The notes under the pieces were generated by a model, which searched no databases, was not told the DNA's origin, and saw only the letters and a list, made by a program, of their open reading frames with translations. This document shows, piece after piece, positions 14,809 through 22,932 of a DNA stretch of 64,000 nucleotides. The stretch spans positions 1 through 64,000 of the forward strand of contig JAAVZL010000005.1 of assembly GCA_022791635.1 (NCBI GenBank), in the 5' to 3' direction. The position numbers and the translations under genes were made by a program. Positions within the stretch are counted from its first letter, which is position 1, and the number at the start of each line of letters is the position of its first letter. Origin of the DNA: Lachnospiraceae bacterium. GTDB lineage: Bacteria > Bacillota > Clostridia > Lachnospirales > Lachnospiraceae.

Positions 14809-15948
14809 ATGAAGGAGTATGGAGAGGGGATTCATGAGGAGCGGCTCATCGAAACATTTCAGAGACTGGTGTCTGTGGATGCGCCCAGCTTTGGGGAGCG
14901 GCAGATGGCGGATGTTTTGAAGGAGGAGCTTGGAAGTCTTGGATTTACGGTGGAGGAGGATAAGGCCGGGGAGGTTTATGGGGGGACGGCGGGAAATGTG
15001 TATGGCTTTCGGAAGGGGAAGCTTCCCGGGGCGCCGCTTCTTTTTTCCACCCATATGGATACGGTGGAGCCGGCTCTTGGAAAGCGGGCGGTGATTACCG
15101 GGGACGGGCGGATCACCAGTGACGGAAGTACGGTTCTGGGGGCGGATTGTATGTCCGGGACGGCGGCGCTTCTGGAGGCGGTGAGGGAGCTTACGGAGGA
15201 AGGGAAGGATTGTCGGGATCTGGAGGTGCTTTTCTTTATCGGTGAGGAGAAGCATTTGCGGGGGAGCGAGGTTTTTGATTATTCTAAGGTTCGTTCCAAA
15301 GAGTCCTATATTTTGGATCTCACCGGGCCGGTGGGGACGGCGGCTTTTCAGGCGCCTACTCTGGTGCAGTTTCAGATTGAGATTCGGGGCCGGGCGGCCC
15401 ATGCAGGGCTTTCTCCGGAAACGGGCATTCATGCCATTGCCATTGGGGCAAAGGCTGTGGCGCGTATGGATCTGGGCCATGTGGGGGAGGATATGACGGT
15501 GAATATCGGAGCCTTTCATGGAGGAGGGAGTAACAGCAACATTGTTCCGGAGCGCTGCCATCTGGTGGGTGAGGTGCGAAGCTACTCCCATGAGCAGGCC
15601 ATGGAGGAGACAAAGCGGATTGAAGCTTTGTTCCGGGAGGAGGTCGAGAGGGCCGGGGGAGAAAGCCATATGACTTATCAGGTGCCGATACATGCCTACC
15701 GTACGGAAAGGGAGCATCCGTCTGTTCGCCGGTTCCTGCGGGCCTGTGAGAGGATGGGGCTGCCCTGTAGGCTTGTGAAGACTTTTGGGGGAAGTGATCA
15801 GAGCAATCTGTCTTTGCATGGGATTTCCGGGCTGGTTCTTGCAAGCGCTATGGAGCTGGTTCATTCTTGTCAGGAATATGTGGAAATTCAGGAGCTTGTA
15901 AGGCTTGTGGGGCTTTTGAAGCTGTTGATGGGGGATGCTGCTGACTGA
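14809..15948 (+). CDS. M20-family metallopeptidase (PepT-like)
   Basis: The 379-residue protein has the M20 layout of a catalytic domain interrupted by a lid domain (about 185-300). Metal-site motifs seen are STHMDTVEP (His and Asp), LGADCMSGTA (bridging Asp), FFIGEEKH (catalytic Glu pair), YILDLTG and the C-terminal ELVHSCQEYV (His). The DxKxG pattern usual after the bridging aspartate reads DCMSG here, a departure from PepT. It should be a cytosolic amino- or dipeptidase. Start at 14809 behind AAAGGGG. A promoter TTGACA with GACAAT at 17 bp is seen upstream near 14741-14769. It stands alone. Confidence 0.85.
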   Translation: MKEYGEGIHEERLIETFQRLVSVDAPSFGERQMADVLKEELGSLGFTVEEDKAGEVYGGTAGNVYGFRKGKLPGAPLLFSTHMDTVEPALGKRAVITGDGRITSDGSTVLGADCMSGTAALLEAVRELTEEGKDCRDLEVLFFIGEEKHLRGSEVFDYSKVRSKESYILDLTGPVGTAAFQAPTLVQFQIEIRGRAAHAGLSPETGIHAIAIGAKAVARMDLGHVGEDMTVNIGAFHGGGSNSNIVPERCHLVGEVRSYSHEQAMEETKRIEALFREEVERAGGESHMTYQVPIHAYRTEREHPSVRRFLRACERMGLPCRLVKTFGGSDQSNLSLHGISGLVLASAMELVHSCQEYVEIQELVRLVGLLKLLMGDAAD

Positions 15949-16155
15949 GGTCGTTTTGAGGAGGAGGGTAATCTGCCGAAAAAAAAGGGGATTATTTGAC
16001 GGATTGACGAAAATCCGCGGCCGGGCCTGGATATGGGGACAGTTTTCACAAAGGAAGAGCAGGAAGTTTGGGAGGTCCGTCTATGGCAAAGGATTCGGAA
16101 AGCCTTTATACTTTGAGTAGAATCTCAGAAAAGAAAACGTATGGAGGCGGAAAAA

Positions 16156-17259
16156 ATGGCAGGTTTATCGTTAAAGAATATTTGCAAGGTGTATTCCAAC
16201 GGCTATGAGGCGGTGAAGAATTTTAATCTGGAAATCGAGGATAAGGAGTTTGTGATCTTCGTAGGCCCTTCCGGGTGCGGCAAGTCCACGACGCTGCGGA
16301 TGATTGCGGGGCTTGAGGAGATTTCCTCCGGGGAATTGAAAATCGGAGATCGGGTGGTCAATGATGTGGAGCCCAAGGATCGGGATATCGCCATGGTATT
16401 CCAGAATTATGCGTTGTATCCTCACATGAATGTATTTGACAATATGGCCTTCAGCTTGAAGCTGCGAAAGGTTCCCAAGGCTGAGATTGAGCAGCAGGTA
16501 AGGGAGGCGGCGCGGATTCTCGATCTGGAGGAGCTTCTTGACCGGAAGCCTAAGCGGCTCTCCGGCGGTCAGCGGCAGCGGGTAGCCATGGGCCGGGCCA
16601 TTGTGCGTAATCCCAAGGTGTTCCTCATGGACGAGCCTCTTTCCAACCTGGACGCGAAGCTTCGGGTGCAGATGCGGACGGAGATTGCCAAGCTTCATGA
16701 GCGTTTGGGCGCTACGATTATTTATGTAACCCATGATCAGACGGAAGCTATGACCCTGGGAACCCGGATTGTGGTCATGCGGGACGGTATTATTCAGCAG
16801 GTGGATACGCCTCAGAATCTCTACAACCGGCCCTGCAACCGGTTTGTGGCAGGCTTTATCGGCTCTCCCCAGATGAATTTCTTTGAGGCGGTTTGCCGGG
16901 AGCAGGAGGGAGAGGCTGTTCTGGAGCTTGGAGATGACCGGCTTTTCCTGCCAAAGGAGAAGGGCAGGGCTCTGCTTACAGGCGGGTATAAGGGAAAGCA
17001 GGTGCTCTTAGGCATTCGCCCTGAGGATATTCGTGAGGCCGGCGAAGAGGAGAGGGAAAATGTGATTGAGTCCCAGGTAACCGTCTATGAGCTTCTGGGC
17101 GCCGAGGTGTATCTTTATGCGGAGGTTCAGAAGGCCAGTATGACTGCCCGGGTGGCGGCAACCACAAAGGCAAAGGTGGGTTCCAGGGTTCGTTTTGCCT
17201 TTGATACGGAAAAGATTCATGTATTTGACCGGGAAACGGAGAACGTGATTATCAATTAG
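16156..17259 (+). CDS. Sugar ABC transporter ATPase, UgpC/MsmK type
   Basis: The 367-residue protein has the full ABC domain (Walker A GPSGCGKST, Q-loop, signature LSGGQRQRV, Walker B VFLMDEP, H-loop VTHDQ) and a C-terminal regulatory TOBE/OB domain from about residue 235. This length and the VDTPQNLYNRP segment mark the MalK/UgpC/MsmK family. MsmK-like ATPases often serve several sugar importers, and no permease or binding protein is nearby, which fits a shared subunit. I start at 16156 because GGAGGCGG lies 5-6 bases upstream and overlaps the alternative ATG at 16141. Bases 15949-16155 hold no gene I can support. The following palindrome probably ends the transcript. Confidence 0.92.
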   Translation: MAGLSLKNICKVYSNGYEAVKNFNLEIEDKEFVIFVGPSGCGKSTTLRMIAGLEEISSGELKIGDRVVNDVEPKDRDIAMVFQNYALYPHMNVFDNMAFSLKLRKVPKAEIEQQVREAARILDLEELLDRKPKRLSGGQRQRVAMGRAIVRNPKVFLMDEPLSNLDAKLRVQMRTEIAKLHERLGATIIYVTHDQTEAMTLGTRIVVMRDGIIQQVDTPQNLYNRPCNRFVAGFIGSPQMNFFEAVCREQEGEAVLELGDDRLFLPKEKGRALLTGGYKGKQVLLGIRPEDIREAGEEERENVIESQVTVYELLGAEVYLYAEVQKASMTARVAATTKAKVGSRVRFAFDTEKIHVFDRETENVIIN

Positions 17260-17266
17260 AGCAAAG

Positions 17267-17448
17267 GGGGCTGTCGCAAAATAGGACAGCAGCCATTTCC
17301 ATATCCGGTGCACGGACGGTTCTCGTACAGTCCGTCTGCTCTGTAGGGACATTGCCCAGGCAATATCCGTCCATATCAGACAGACTGTGCGCGAACAGCC
17401 GTACACTGGATATCGGAAAAGCCTGCTGTCCTATTTTGCGACAGCCCC
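17267..17448. repeat. Long composite palindrome, element B
   Basis: The outer arms, beginning GGGGCTGTCGCAAAATAGG, are perfect inverted copies over 26 bases and match the terminator-like hairpin family. The inner part carries the shared core (TTTCCATATCCGGTG on the left and GAACAGCCGTACAC on the right) and stems with AGTCCGTCTG and CAGACAGACT. It follows the UgpC-type gene directly. Confidence 0.85.
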
Positions 17449-17538
17449 AGCAAAGGAGTTTCAAGGGCCGGGTATCTGTGCTTGCATAGATATCTGGCTT
17501 TGTGGTATGTAATAAAGGAGACAGGAGAAGGAAGAGAT

Positions 17539-18615
17539 ATGATGTTAGATCAGAAGATACAGGCTATGATAGAGGAGGTGCGCTCCATTGCCAGGGTGGA
17601 TGTGTGCGTGTTTGAGCCTGAGGGCCGGGTGGCAGCCTCTACCTTTTTGCCGGAGGAGCTTCCGGACAGGGCTCTTGTGGAGAGCTTTGTCCTGTCTCCG
17701 GCAGAGAGCCAGCGGGTTCGGGACGGCCACTTTTTCAAGGTGACGGTGAAGGGACAGATGGAGTATGTGCTTGTGGTAAGGGGCGGCGGCCAGGATGTGG
17801 ATGTGATCGGAAGACTGGCAGCAAGTCAGCTTAACGGCCTCATCTCGGCCTATGAGGAGCGCTATGACAGAAATGCTTTTATCCAAAGGCTTCTCATTGA
17901 TAAGCTTTCGCCTTCCTATATTCATAACTGGGTCAGAAAGCTTCATATCCGCCAGGAGGCCAGAAGAGTGGTCTTTCTGATTGAGACGAAGTATGAGCAG
18001 GACAGTGCGGCCCTGGAGACGGTCCGGAATCTGTTCGGTCATGTGTCGGGAGATTTTATCACAACCCTTGATGATAGAACCATTGTCCTGGTAAAGGAAA
18101 CGAATGGGATGGGGGAGAAGCTTGAGCAGATTGCCAGAACGCTGGTGGATATGATCAATGCGGAGGCCATGACTCAGGTGCGGGTATCCTACGGAACTGC
18201 GGCGGAAGACCTTAAGGAGGTGGTAAAATCCTGTGAGGAGGCCAAAATTGCTCTGGAGGTGGGGCGGATTTTTTACGGAGAGCGGGTAGTGATGGCTTAT
18301 GGAAGACTTGGGATTGGCCGCCTGATTTACCATCTGCCCCGAAAGCTGTGTGAGCAGTTTGTCCGGGAGGTGCTGGGGGAGGGAACAAAAGAGCTTCTGG
18401 ATGAGGAAACCCTGGGAACCATCCACAAATTTTTTGAAAACGGCCTCAATATGTCCGAGACGGCCCGGCAGCTTCACGTGCACCGGAATACCCTGGTTTA
18501 CCGTCTGGAAAAGCTTCAGAAGGCCACGGGACTGGATATCCGGGTATTTGAAGATGCCGTGACCTTAAAGATTGCCCTGATGGCCTCGGCCGCTCTGTTT
18601 GAGCCGAGGCCATAG
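17539..18615 (+). CDS. CdaR/PucR-type transcriptional regulator
   Basis: The 358-residue protein begins with a sugar-diacid-recognition-like domain (residues 1-130), continues with a GGDEF-like middle part (VRVSYGTAAEDLKEVVKSCE, EAKIALEVGR) and ends with a PucR helix-turn-helix, NMSETARQLHVHRNTLVYRL. CdaR in enteric bacteria activates genes for glucarate and galactarate use. The start ATG at 17539 follows GGAGAAGGAAGAG. It lies downstream of the UgpC-type ATPase across palindrome B, and may control sugar or sugar-acid uptake. No diacid catabolic genes are in view. Confidence 0.88.
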   Translation: MMLDQKIQAMIEEVRSIARVDVCVFEPEGRVAASTFLPEELPDRALVESFVLSPAESQRVRDGHFFKVTVKGQMEYVLVVRGGGQDVDVIGRLAASQLNGLISAYEERYDRNAFIQRLLIDKLSPSYIHNWVRKLHIRQEARRVVFLIETKYEQDSAALETVRNLFGHVSGDFITTLDDRTIVLVKETNGMGEKLEQIARTLVDMINAEAMTQVRVSYGTAAEDLKEVVKSCEEAKIALEVGRIFYGERVVMAYGRLGIGRLIYHLPRKLCEQFVREVLGEGTKELLDEETLGTIHKFFENGLNMSETARQLHVHRNTLVYRLEKLQKATGLDIRVFEDAVTLKIALMASAALFEPRP

Positions 18616-18709
18616 AAGCTTCGGGAAGGAAACAAAAATATTGGTTGTGGCCATGGGATTTTTCGTGTATACTGAGAGTGGCTTACGGATAGATGGAAGG
18701 AGAAAAAAC

Positions 18710-19210
18710 ATGATAAGTATGGTCATTGAAAACATGATTGATTTTTACAAAGGAAATACCCGTAATATCAATCATTTCCTGAAGGTTTATGCCTTTGCCA
18801 AAACCATCGGAGAGCAGGAGGGCCTGGATGAGGGCATGCAGGAGCGTCTGGAGCTGTCGGCAGTGATTCATGATATTGCCTGCCCTCTCTGCATGGAAAA
18901 ATATGGAAATGCAAACGGGAAGCTCCAGGAGAAGGAAAGCGCAGCTTTGGTGAAGGCATTTCTGGGAGAGCTGTCTTTGAGGGAGGAGCTGATTGAGCGG
19001 GCTGCCTGGGTGGCGGCTCATCATCATACCCTGTCGGATCAAATTGATCCCGCAGACCGGGGAATGGATCATCAGATCCTTTTGGAAGCCGATTACCTGG
19101 TAAATGCGGACGAGGGCGGGAACTCAAAGGAAGCGGTCCGCCAGGCGCTTACCACGCTGTTTCGGACAGAAAGCGGGAAGCGGCTGCTGTGCTCCATGTA
19201 CCAGCTGTAG
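18710..19210 (+). CDS. HD-domain phosphohydrolase-like protein
   Basis: The 166-residue protein is mostly helical with an HD pair in ELSAVIHDIACPLCMEKYGN, a histidine-rich segment AWVAAHHHTLSDQID, and a later aspartate in LLEADYLVNADEGG, which together fit a metal-dependent HD phosphohydrolase. Similar proteins hydrolyse nucleotides or related phosphoesters, but the substrate here is unknown. GGAAGGAG precedes the ATG at 18710. It follows the CdaR-type gene by 94 bp and precedes the truncated membrane gene at 19250. Confidence 0.8.
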   Translation: MISMVIENMIDFYKGNTRNINHFLKVYAFAKTIGEQEGLDEGMQERLELSAVIHDIACPLCMEKYGNANGKLQEKESAALVKAFLGELSLREELIERAAWVAAHHHTLSDQIDPADRGMDHQILLEADYLVNADEGGNSKEAVRQALTTLFRTESGKRLLCSMYQL

Positions 19211-19249
19211 CGAAGGGCTTTTATGACGGTAGGAAAGATGGGGGGAGAT

Positions 19250-19597
19250 ATGAAAAGAATCGGGAAGGAAACCCTGCTTCGGATGTTTATTTTACTGGTG
19301 GGACTGACCATTGCACACCTGGGCGTGACTTTATTTTTGCTGGCTGATCTGGGAGCGGATCCTTTTACCGTGCTGGTGCAGGGAATTTTCCGCACAGCCG
19401 GCAGGCTTACCAAATGGGAAGGGCTTACCCATGGCTATACCCACATCGCCATGTGCTTTTTGATTATTCTGGTGCTTCTTGCAGTGGATAAGAGCTACAT
19501 AAAAATCGGAACCCTGCTCTGTATGATCTGCGGGGGACCGGTGGCCGGCTTTTTCCTGCCGAGGAGTGAGAAGCTGGTGAACCGGATTCTTCCTTAA
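19250..19597 (+). pseudogene. Truncated YczE/YitT-type membrane protein
   Basis: The 115-residue product has three hydrophobic segments and the motif ADLGADPFTVLVQGIF followed by THIAMCFLIILVLLAVDKSY and KIGTLLCMICGGP, which match the N-terminal half of YczE/YyaS-type membrane proteins. After the GGP motif similarity ends and a short unrelated tail (VAGFFLPRSEKLVNRILP) closes the frame. Family members are about 200 residues with five helices, so half is missing. The ATG at 19250 follows GGGGGAGAT. Bases 19598-19773 contain no intact gene; they may hold degraded remains. Confidence 0.6.
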
Positions 19598-19773
19598 AAC
19601 CGGATGTATTCTCGTAAACCAACGGTAGAATCCCTTTCTAAACCGCAAATCGGTTGCCATGGGACTGGGAGGACCTTTATACTACATTGCAGTAAGGCAG
19701 CTTTGGGCAGAAGATACCGGTATCTTTGCCGGGCTTGCTGTCTGCAAGAAGAAAGAGGAGGAAAGGGAGAACC

Positions 19774-20631
19774 ATGGAACAGGAAGAAAATAAGCAGGAA
19801 AAGATGGCTAAATTCATATTGGAAATGAGAAAAGTCAGGAATCTTACCCAAAAAGAGCTGGCAGGGCAGCTGGGGGTGACAGATAAAGCCGTTTCCAAAT
19901 GGGAGAGGGCGGTGAGCAGCCCTGACATCAGCCTTTTGCTTCCTCTGGCGAAGGCTCTGGGTGTGTCTGTGGGAGAGCTGTTAAACGGGGAGCGGGACGA
20001 GGCGATGTTGGAGGAAAAAGCAAAGGCCGTGGTGGACGAGGCCCTTAAGTATTCTCACAGGTCGGCCTCCCGGCGGGTCCAAAGGCTGTGGGAGCTTCTT
20101 TTTGCTGGAATGTCCCTAAGCTTTCTTCTGGCAGGTGTGGTTTGCTTTATCTGCGATTTTGCGCTGTCTCGAAAGCTTTCCTGGTCTCTTCTCGTGGCCG
20201 TGTCCCTTCTTGTGGCCTGGGGGATTTTGACTCCTTTCTTTTTGGCAGAAAAGCGCCGGCTTCAAAAAAGCCTTTTAGTGTTAACGGTCCTTATCTTCCC
20301 TTATCTCATGGCATTGAGCCTGCTTTTAGAGGTGCAGCTTCTTCGGACCATGGGATTGTATATTGCGGCCGCAGGCCTTTTGGGGCTGTGGGGAGTCTAT
20401 GGGATCCTGACACGTGTGTGGAGCAGGAATCGATATTTGGCATTGGGAATGACGTTCTCTCTCTGTATAGCGGAAGAATATGGAATCGATCGTATAATAG
20501 ACGCATTTTTGAAGGCCGCCAGCCAACAGCAGTCTCTATGCTATCTGGAAGAGTTCGCGATGCTGATGCTGGCGGCTCTTTGCTTTGGGCTGGCGGCTAT
20601 AAAAAGAAGAGCCAAAGAGAAAAGCAGTTGA
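19774..20631 (+). CDS. XRE-family regulator with C-terminal membrane domain
   Basis: The 285-residue protein has a Cro/CI helix-turn-helix at residues 15-70 (NLTQKELAGQLGVTDKAVSK, then PDISLLLPLAKALGV) and a C-terminal region with about six membrane helices (from residue 105 to 275). Such fused regulator-membrane proteins occur often in Clostridia and are thought to sense envelope conditions, without a defined ligand. GGGAGAACC precedes the ATG. The gene leads into the DUF3786 gene at 20657, 25 bp downstream. Confidence 0.82.
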   Translation: MEQEENKQEKMAKFILEMRKVRNLTQKELAGQLGVTDKAVSKWERAVSSPDISLLLPLAKALGVSVGELLNGERDEAMLEEKAKAVVDEALKYSHRSASRRVQRLWELLFAGMSLSFLLAGVVCFICDFALSRKLSWSLLVAVSLLVAWGILTPFFLAEKRRLQKSLLVLTVLIFPYLMALSLLLEVQLLRTMGLYIAAAGLLGLWGVYGILTRVWSRNRYLALGMTFSLCIAEEYGIDRIIDAFLKAASQQQSLCYLEEFAMLMLAALCFGLAAIKRRAKEKSS

Positions 20632-20656
20632 GTCTTTGAGATTTGGAGAAACGTTT

Positions 20657-21682
20657 ATGACGAAGAAAGAATTACAAAACCAATTGAAACTTGCGATTTC
20701 GCAAAAGGAGTGGGAGCAAATCCAAAGGGGGGATTTGTCCGTCAGCGATTTTAATCGCAGTGTCCTTTTGGAAATGAAAGAGTCAGATGCAGAAGATGAG
20801 GAGGGCTTTGTGGATGAGCAGCTTGCCAAAGAGCTTTCTGATGTCTTAGAGAGGGAGTTTTCTCAGAGCCTTTCTGAGAAACAGACCTGGAGGTATGAGA
20901 TAATCGGCAGCTTGTATCTGACTTACCTTGCCAAGAGGCCCGTGCATTCCATCGAGGAGCTGGAAATCAGGGTGACAGAAGGGAAAGAGGGCCATACTTA
21001 CGAATGCCCCAAGAAGTCTTCAAAAAGAGATACCAGCTGTTATTTTTGTGTCTGCAGGAAGCTGTCCAATTATGAAATTGCAAAGCGAAAGACACAAAAG
21101 CAGTTTTACCAGTACAACCATGAGGAAATTTCCGAAAAGCTGCACATTCCTTTGGAAGACGGATATTTGTATTTGGAATTTTTGAGCAGGAACTACAGAG
21201 TTCACTGTCAGACCGGTTATGTGGAGTGGTCCGAAGACGATTTTGCCCATGTAAAAGAAGCCGATTATAATGAGGTTATGATCCTTTATGACATTCTCTG
21301 TTATTCCCAAAAAAATGCGGCTCCCTCAAACGAGTTTACCCTCATACAGCGGCTTTCCAATGTGCAGAATGCCGCCTCCTATGCCGGGAAGGGTGCCTTC
21401 AAAAAGGAGGAAGCTTTTCTTGACGGAAAAACAGCGACGCTTGCGAAAGCCCTGGAAAAGCTGAATGGAAAACCTTACGGAAAAGGAGATGTAAGCTTCC
21501 GGCTTCCGGTGTTCCGATCTCTGGATGTGATAGTTTCCTTTTGGAATTCGGATGAAGACTTTCCGGCCCAGATCAAATTTCTCTGCGACAGGAATATCCT
21601 GCAATATATGCATTATGAGACCGTCTGGTATCTGACATCCCATATCATGCAGCGGATCAAAGAATTGATGGAAGAGACGTGA
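20657..21682 (+). CDS. DUF3786-type protein with N-terminal extension
   Basis: The 341-residue protein is soluble. The C-terminal 170 residues (PVFRSLDVIVSFWNSDEDFP, then KFLCDRNILQYMHYETVWYL) align by eye with the DUF3786 protein at 4995, including the WNSDEDFP and YMHYET-like positions. The first half is charged with a cysteine cluster (TYECP and SCYFCVC) that could bind a metal ion. Function is unknown. It is 25 bp behind the XRE gene and 22 bp before the LysM lipoprotein, suggesting one transcript. Start at 20657 behind TTGGAGAAA. Confidence 0.65.
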   Translation: MTKKELQNQLKLAISQKEWEQIQRGDLSVSDFNRSVLLEMKESDAEDEEGFVDEQLAKELSDVLEREFSQSLSEKQTWRYEIIGSLYLTYLAKRPVHSIEELEIRVTEGKEGHTYECPKKSSKRDTSCYFCVCRKLSNYEIAKRKTQKQFYQYNHEEISEKLHIPLEDGYLYLEFLSRNYRVHCQTGYVEWSEDDFAHVKEADYNEVMILYDILCYSQKNAAPSNEFTLIQRLSNVQNAASYAGKGAFKKEEAFLDGKTATLAKALEKLNGKPYGKGDVSFRLPVFRSLDVIVSFWNSDEDFPAQIKFLCDRNILQYMHYETVWYLTSHIMQRIKELMEET

Positions 21683-21703
21683 GAATCAGGGGAAGAAAAG
21701 ATT

Positions 21704-22900
21704 TTGATATCCATGAAAAAGAAGAACATTTATAGCTGTATAGGGCTTCTGTTCCTGTGCCTTGGATTTTTGAATAGCTGCGGCAGGCCTGCAGATCAGG
21801 CGGCAACACAGGCGAGTGCGGAGGATGTGTTTCAAAACACCTATTCAGGAGACAGCAGACTGAAATTCATGAATCACGAAACATATGAGTTTAACAAGGA
21901 CGCCGCTTTTTCGGAAAACGGTTCCTATTATGCGCAGATGAACAAAGCTTATGATGAGGAAGAAAAGTCTGGGGTTTGCCATGCATATTTTGATGAACAC
22001 AATCGCCTGCTCTACGTCCTGGGGTATTCGCCTGGGATATTAAGCGGGGGCAGGAGCTATTGCGAGGAGAATGTTTATCAGAGGAATGATGCGGAAAATA
22101 CCTGCAGATACATTTATTTTAAGTCCAACAGTATGCCCTATGGGGACGGCTATTATGTGGCATTTCGGTATATGTTTGAGGTTTCCGATTGCCAGTTTGA
22201 CAAAGAGGGCAGGCTGCACCGGAGTCTGACCTACCGGCGTGATGTGGGTTCCGATCCAAACGGCTACAGTGAGGAGCTTTTCTTCAGCCGTGGATATGAG
22301 GCGTATTATGACGGAGCCTATTTAATGGGAGAGCTTAACTATTATGATTATTGGGGCACAAATGAAGTAGGCTCATGGGAATATCGGCTCTATCAGTACG
22401 ATGAGCAGGGAAACCGTACGTTGGAGGTGGTTACGACGGAAGACGAGATCACCCTTTGTACCTATGAATATCAGGAGGATGCGGGCCTGGTAGATGCATA
22501 TACCTATCAGGTTACGGAGGATTGGGAGCTTACCTGCCAGGATGGAAGAACCTGCTATTTTCGCCCCGGGTGGGAATCGCCTGCAATCAAAATAGTGGCA
22601 AAGGACGGGACTGTGGAAAAAGAGCTCTTTTACGGAAAAGCCATGGACTTGGGGCAGCAGCACTATCTGATTCCGGAAGAGGTGGAAAAGACGGTGGACG
22701 ATCACAGGTATACGGTGCGTCCGGGGGACTGTCTTTGGAAGATAGCCTGCGAACGCTACGGGCATGGCGGATATTATGATCTCATCTACCGCGTGAACCA
22801 AAACGTGATCGGAGGGGATGCAGATCTGCTTGTGCCGGGAATGCAGCTGTATGTGCCTGAGGCTGGAAATGCGCAGGATACGAAAGTAAATGGTACATAG
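21704..22900 (+). CDS. LysM-domain lipoprotein
   Basis: The protein has 398 residues from a TTG at 21704, spaced well behind AGGGGAAG, or 395 from the ATG at 21713. A lipoprotein signal ends with the lipobox LNSC. The middle (about 60-300) is rich in tyrosine and asymmetric strand-like repeats, in the style of WD-like or YD-like extracellular modules (YEFNKDAAF, LFFSRGYEAYYDGAYL). The C-terminus (about 338-385) is a LysM domain, YTVRPGDCLWKIACERYG, which binds peptidoglycan. It is thus a surface-anchored protein. It is upstream of the GH32 gene. Confidence 0.8.
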   Translation: MISMKKKNIYSCIGLLFLCLGFLNSCGRPADQAATQASAEDVFQNTYSGDSRLKFMNHETYEFNKDAAFSENGSYYAQMNKAYDEEEKSGVCHAYFDEHNRLLYVLGYSPGILSGGRSYCEENVYQRNDAENTCRYIYFKSNSMPYGDGYYVAFRYMFEVSDCQFDKEGRLHRSLTYRRDVGSDPNGYSEELFFSRGYEAYYDGAYLMGELNYYDYWGTNEVGSWEYRLYQYDEQGNRTLEVVTTEDEITLCTYEYQEDAGLVDAYTYQVTEDWELTCQDGRTCYFRPGWESPAIKIVAKDGTVEKELFYGKAMDLGQQHYLIPEEVEKTVDDHRYTVRPGDCLWKIACERYGHGGYYDLIYRVNQNVIGGDADLLVPGMQLYVPEAGNAQDTKVNGT

Positions 22901-22932
22901 CCAAATATGCAATTGAAAGAGGAGAGAAAGCG

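Noticed and set aside
14725..15864. Long minus-strand open frame of 379 codons
   Set aside because: It is the antisense of the M20 peptidase gene, whose motifs are clear; the reverse product is rich in arginine, proline and histidine with no family features.
19658..19773. Short open frame before the XRE gene at 19774
   Set aside because: The 40-residue product matches no family and no ribosome site precedes it.
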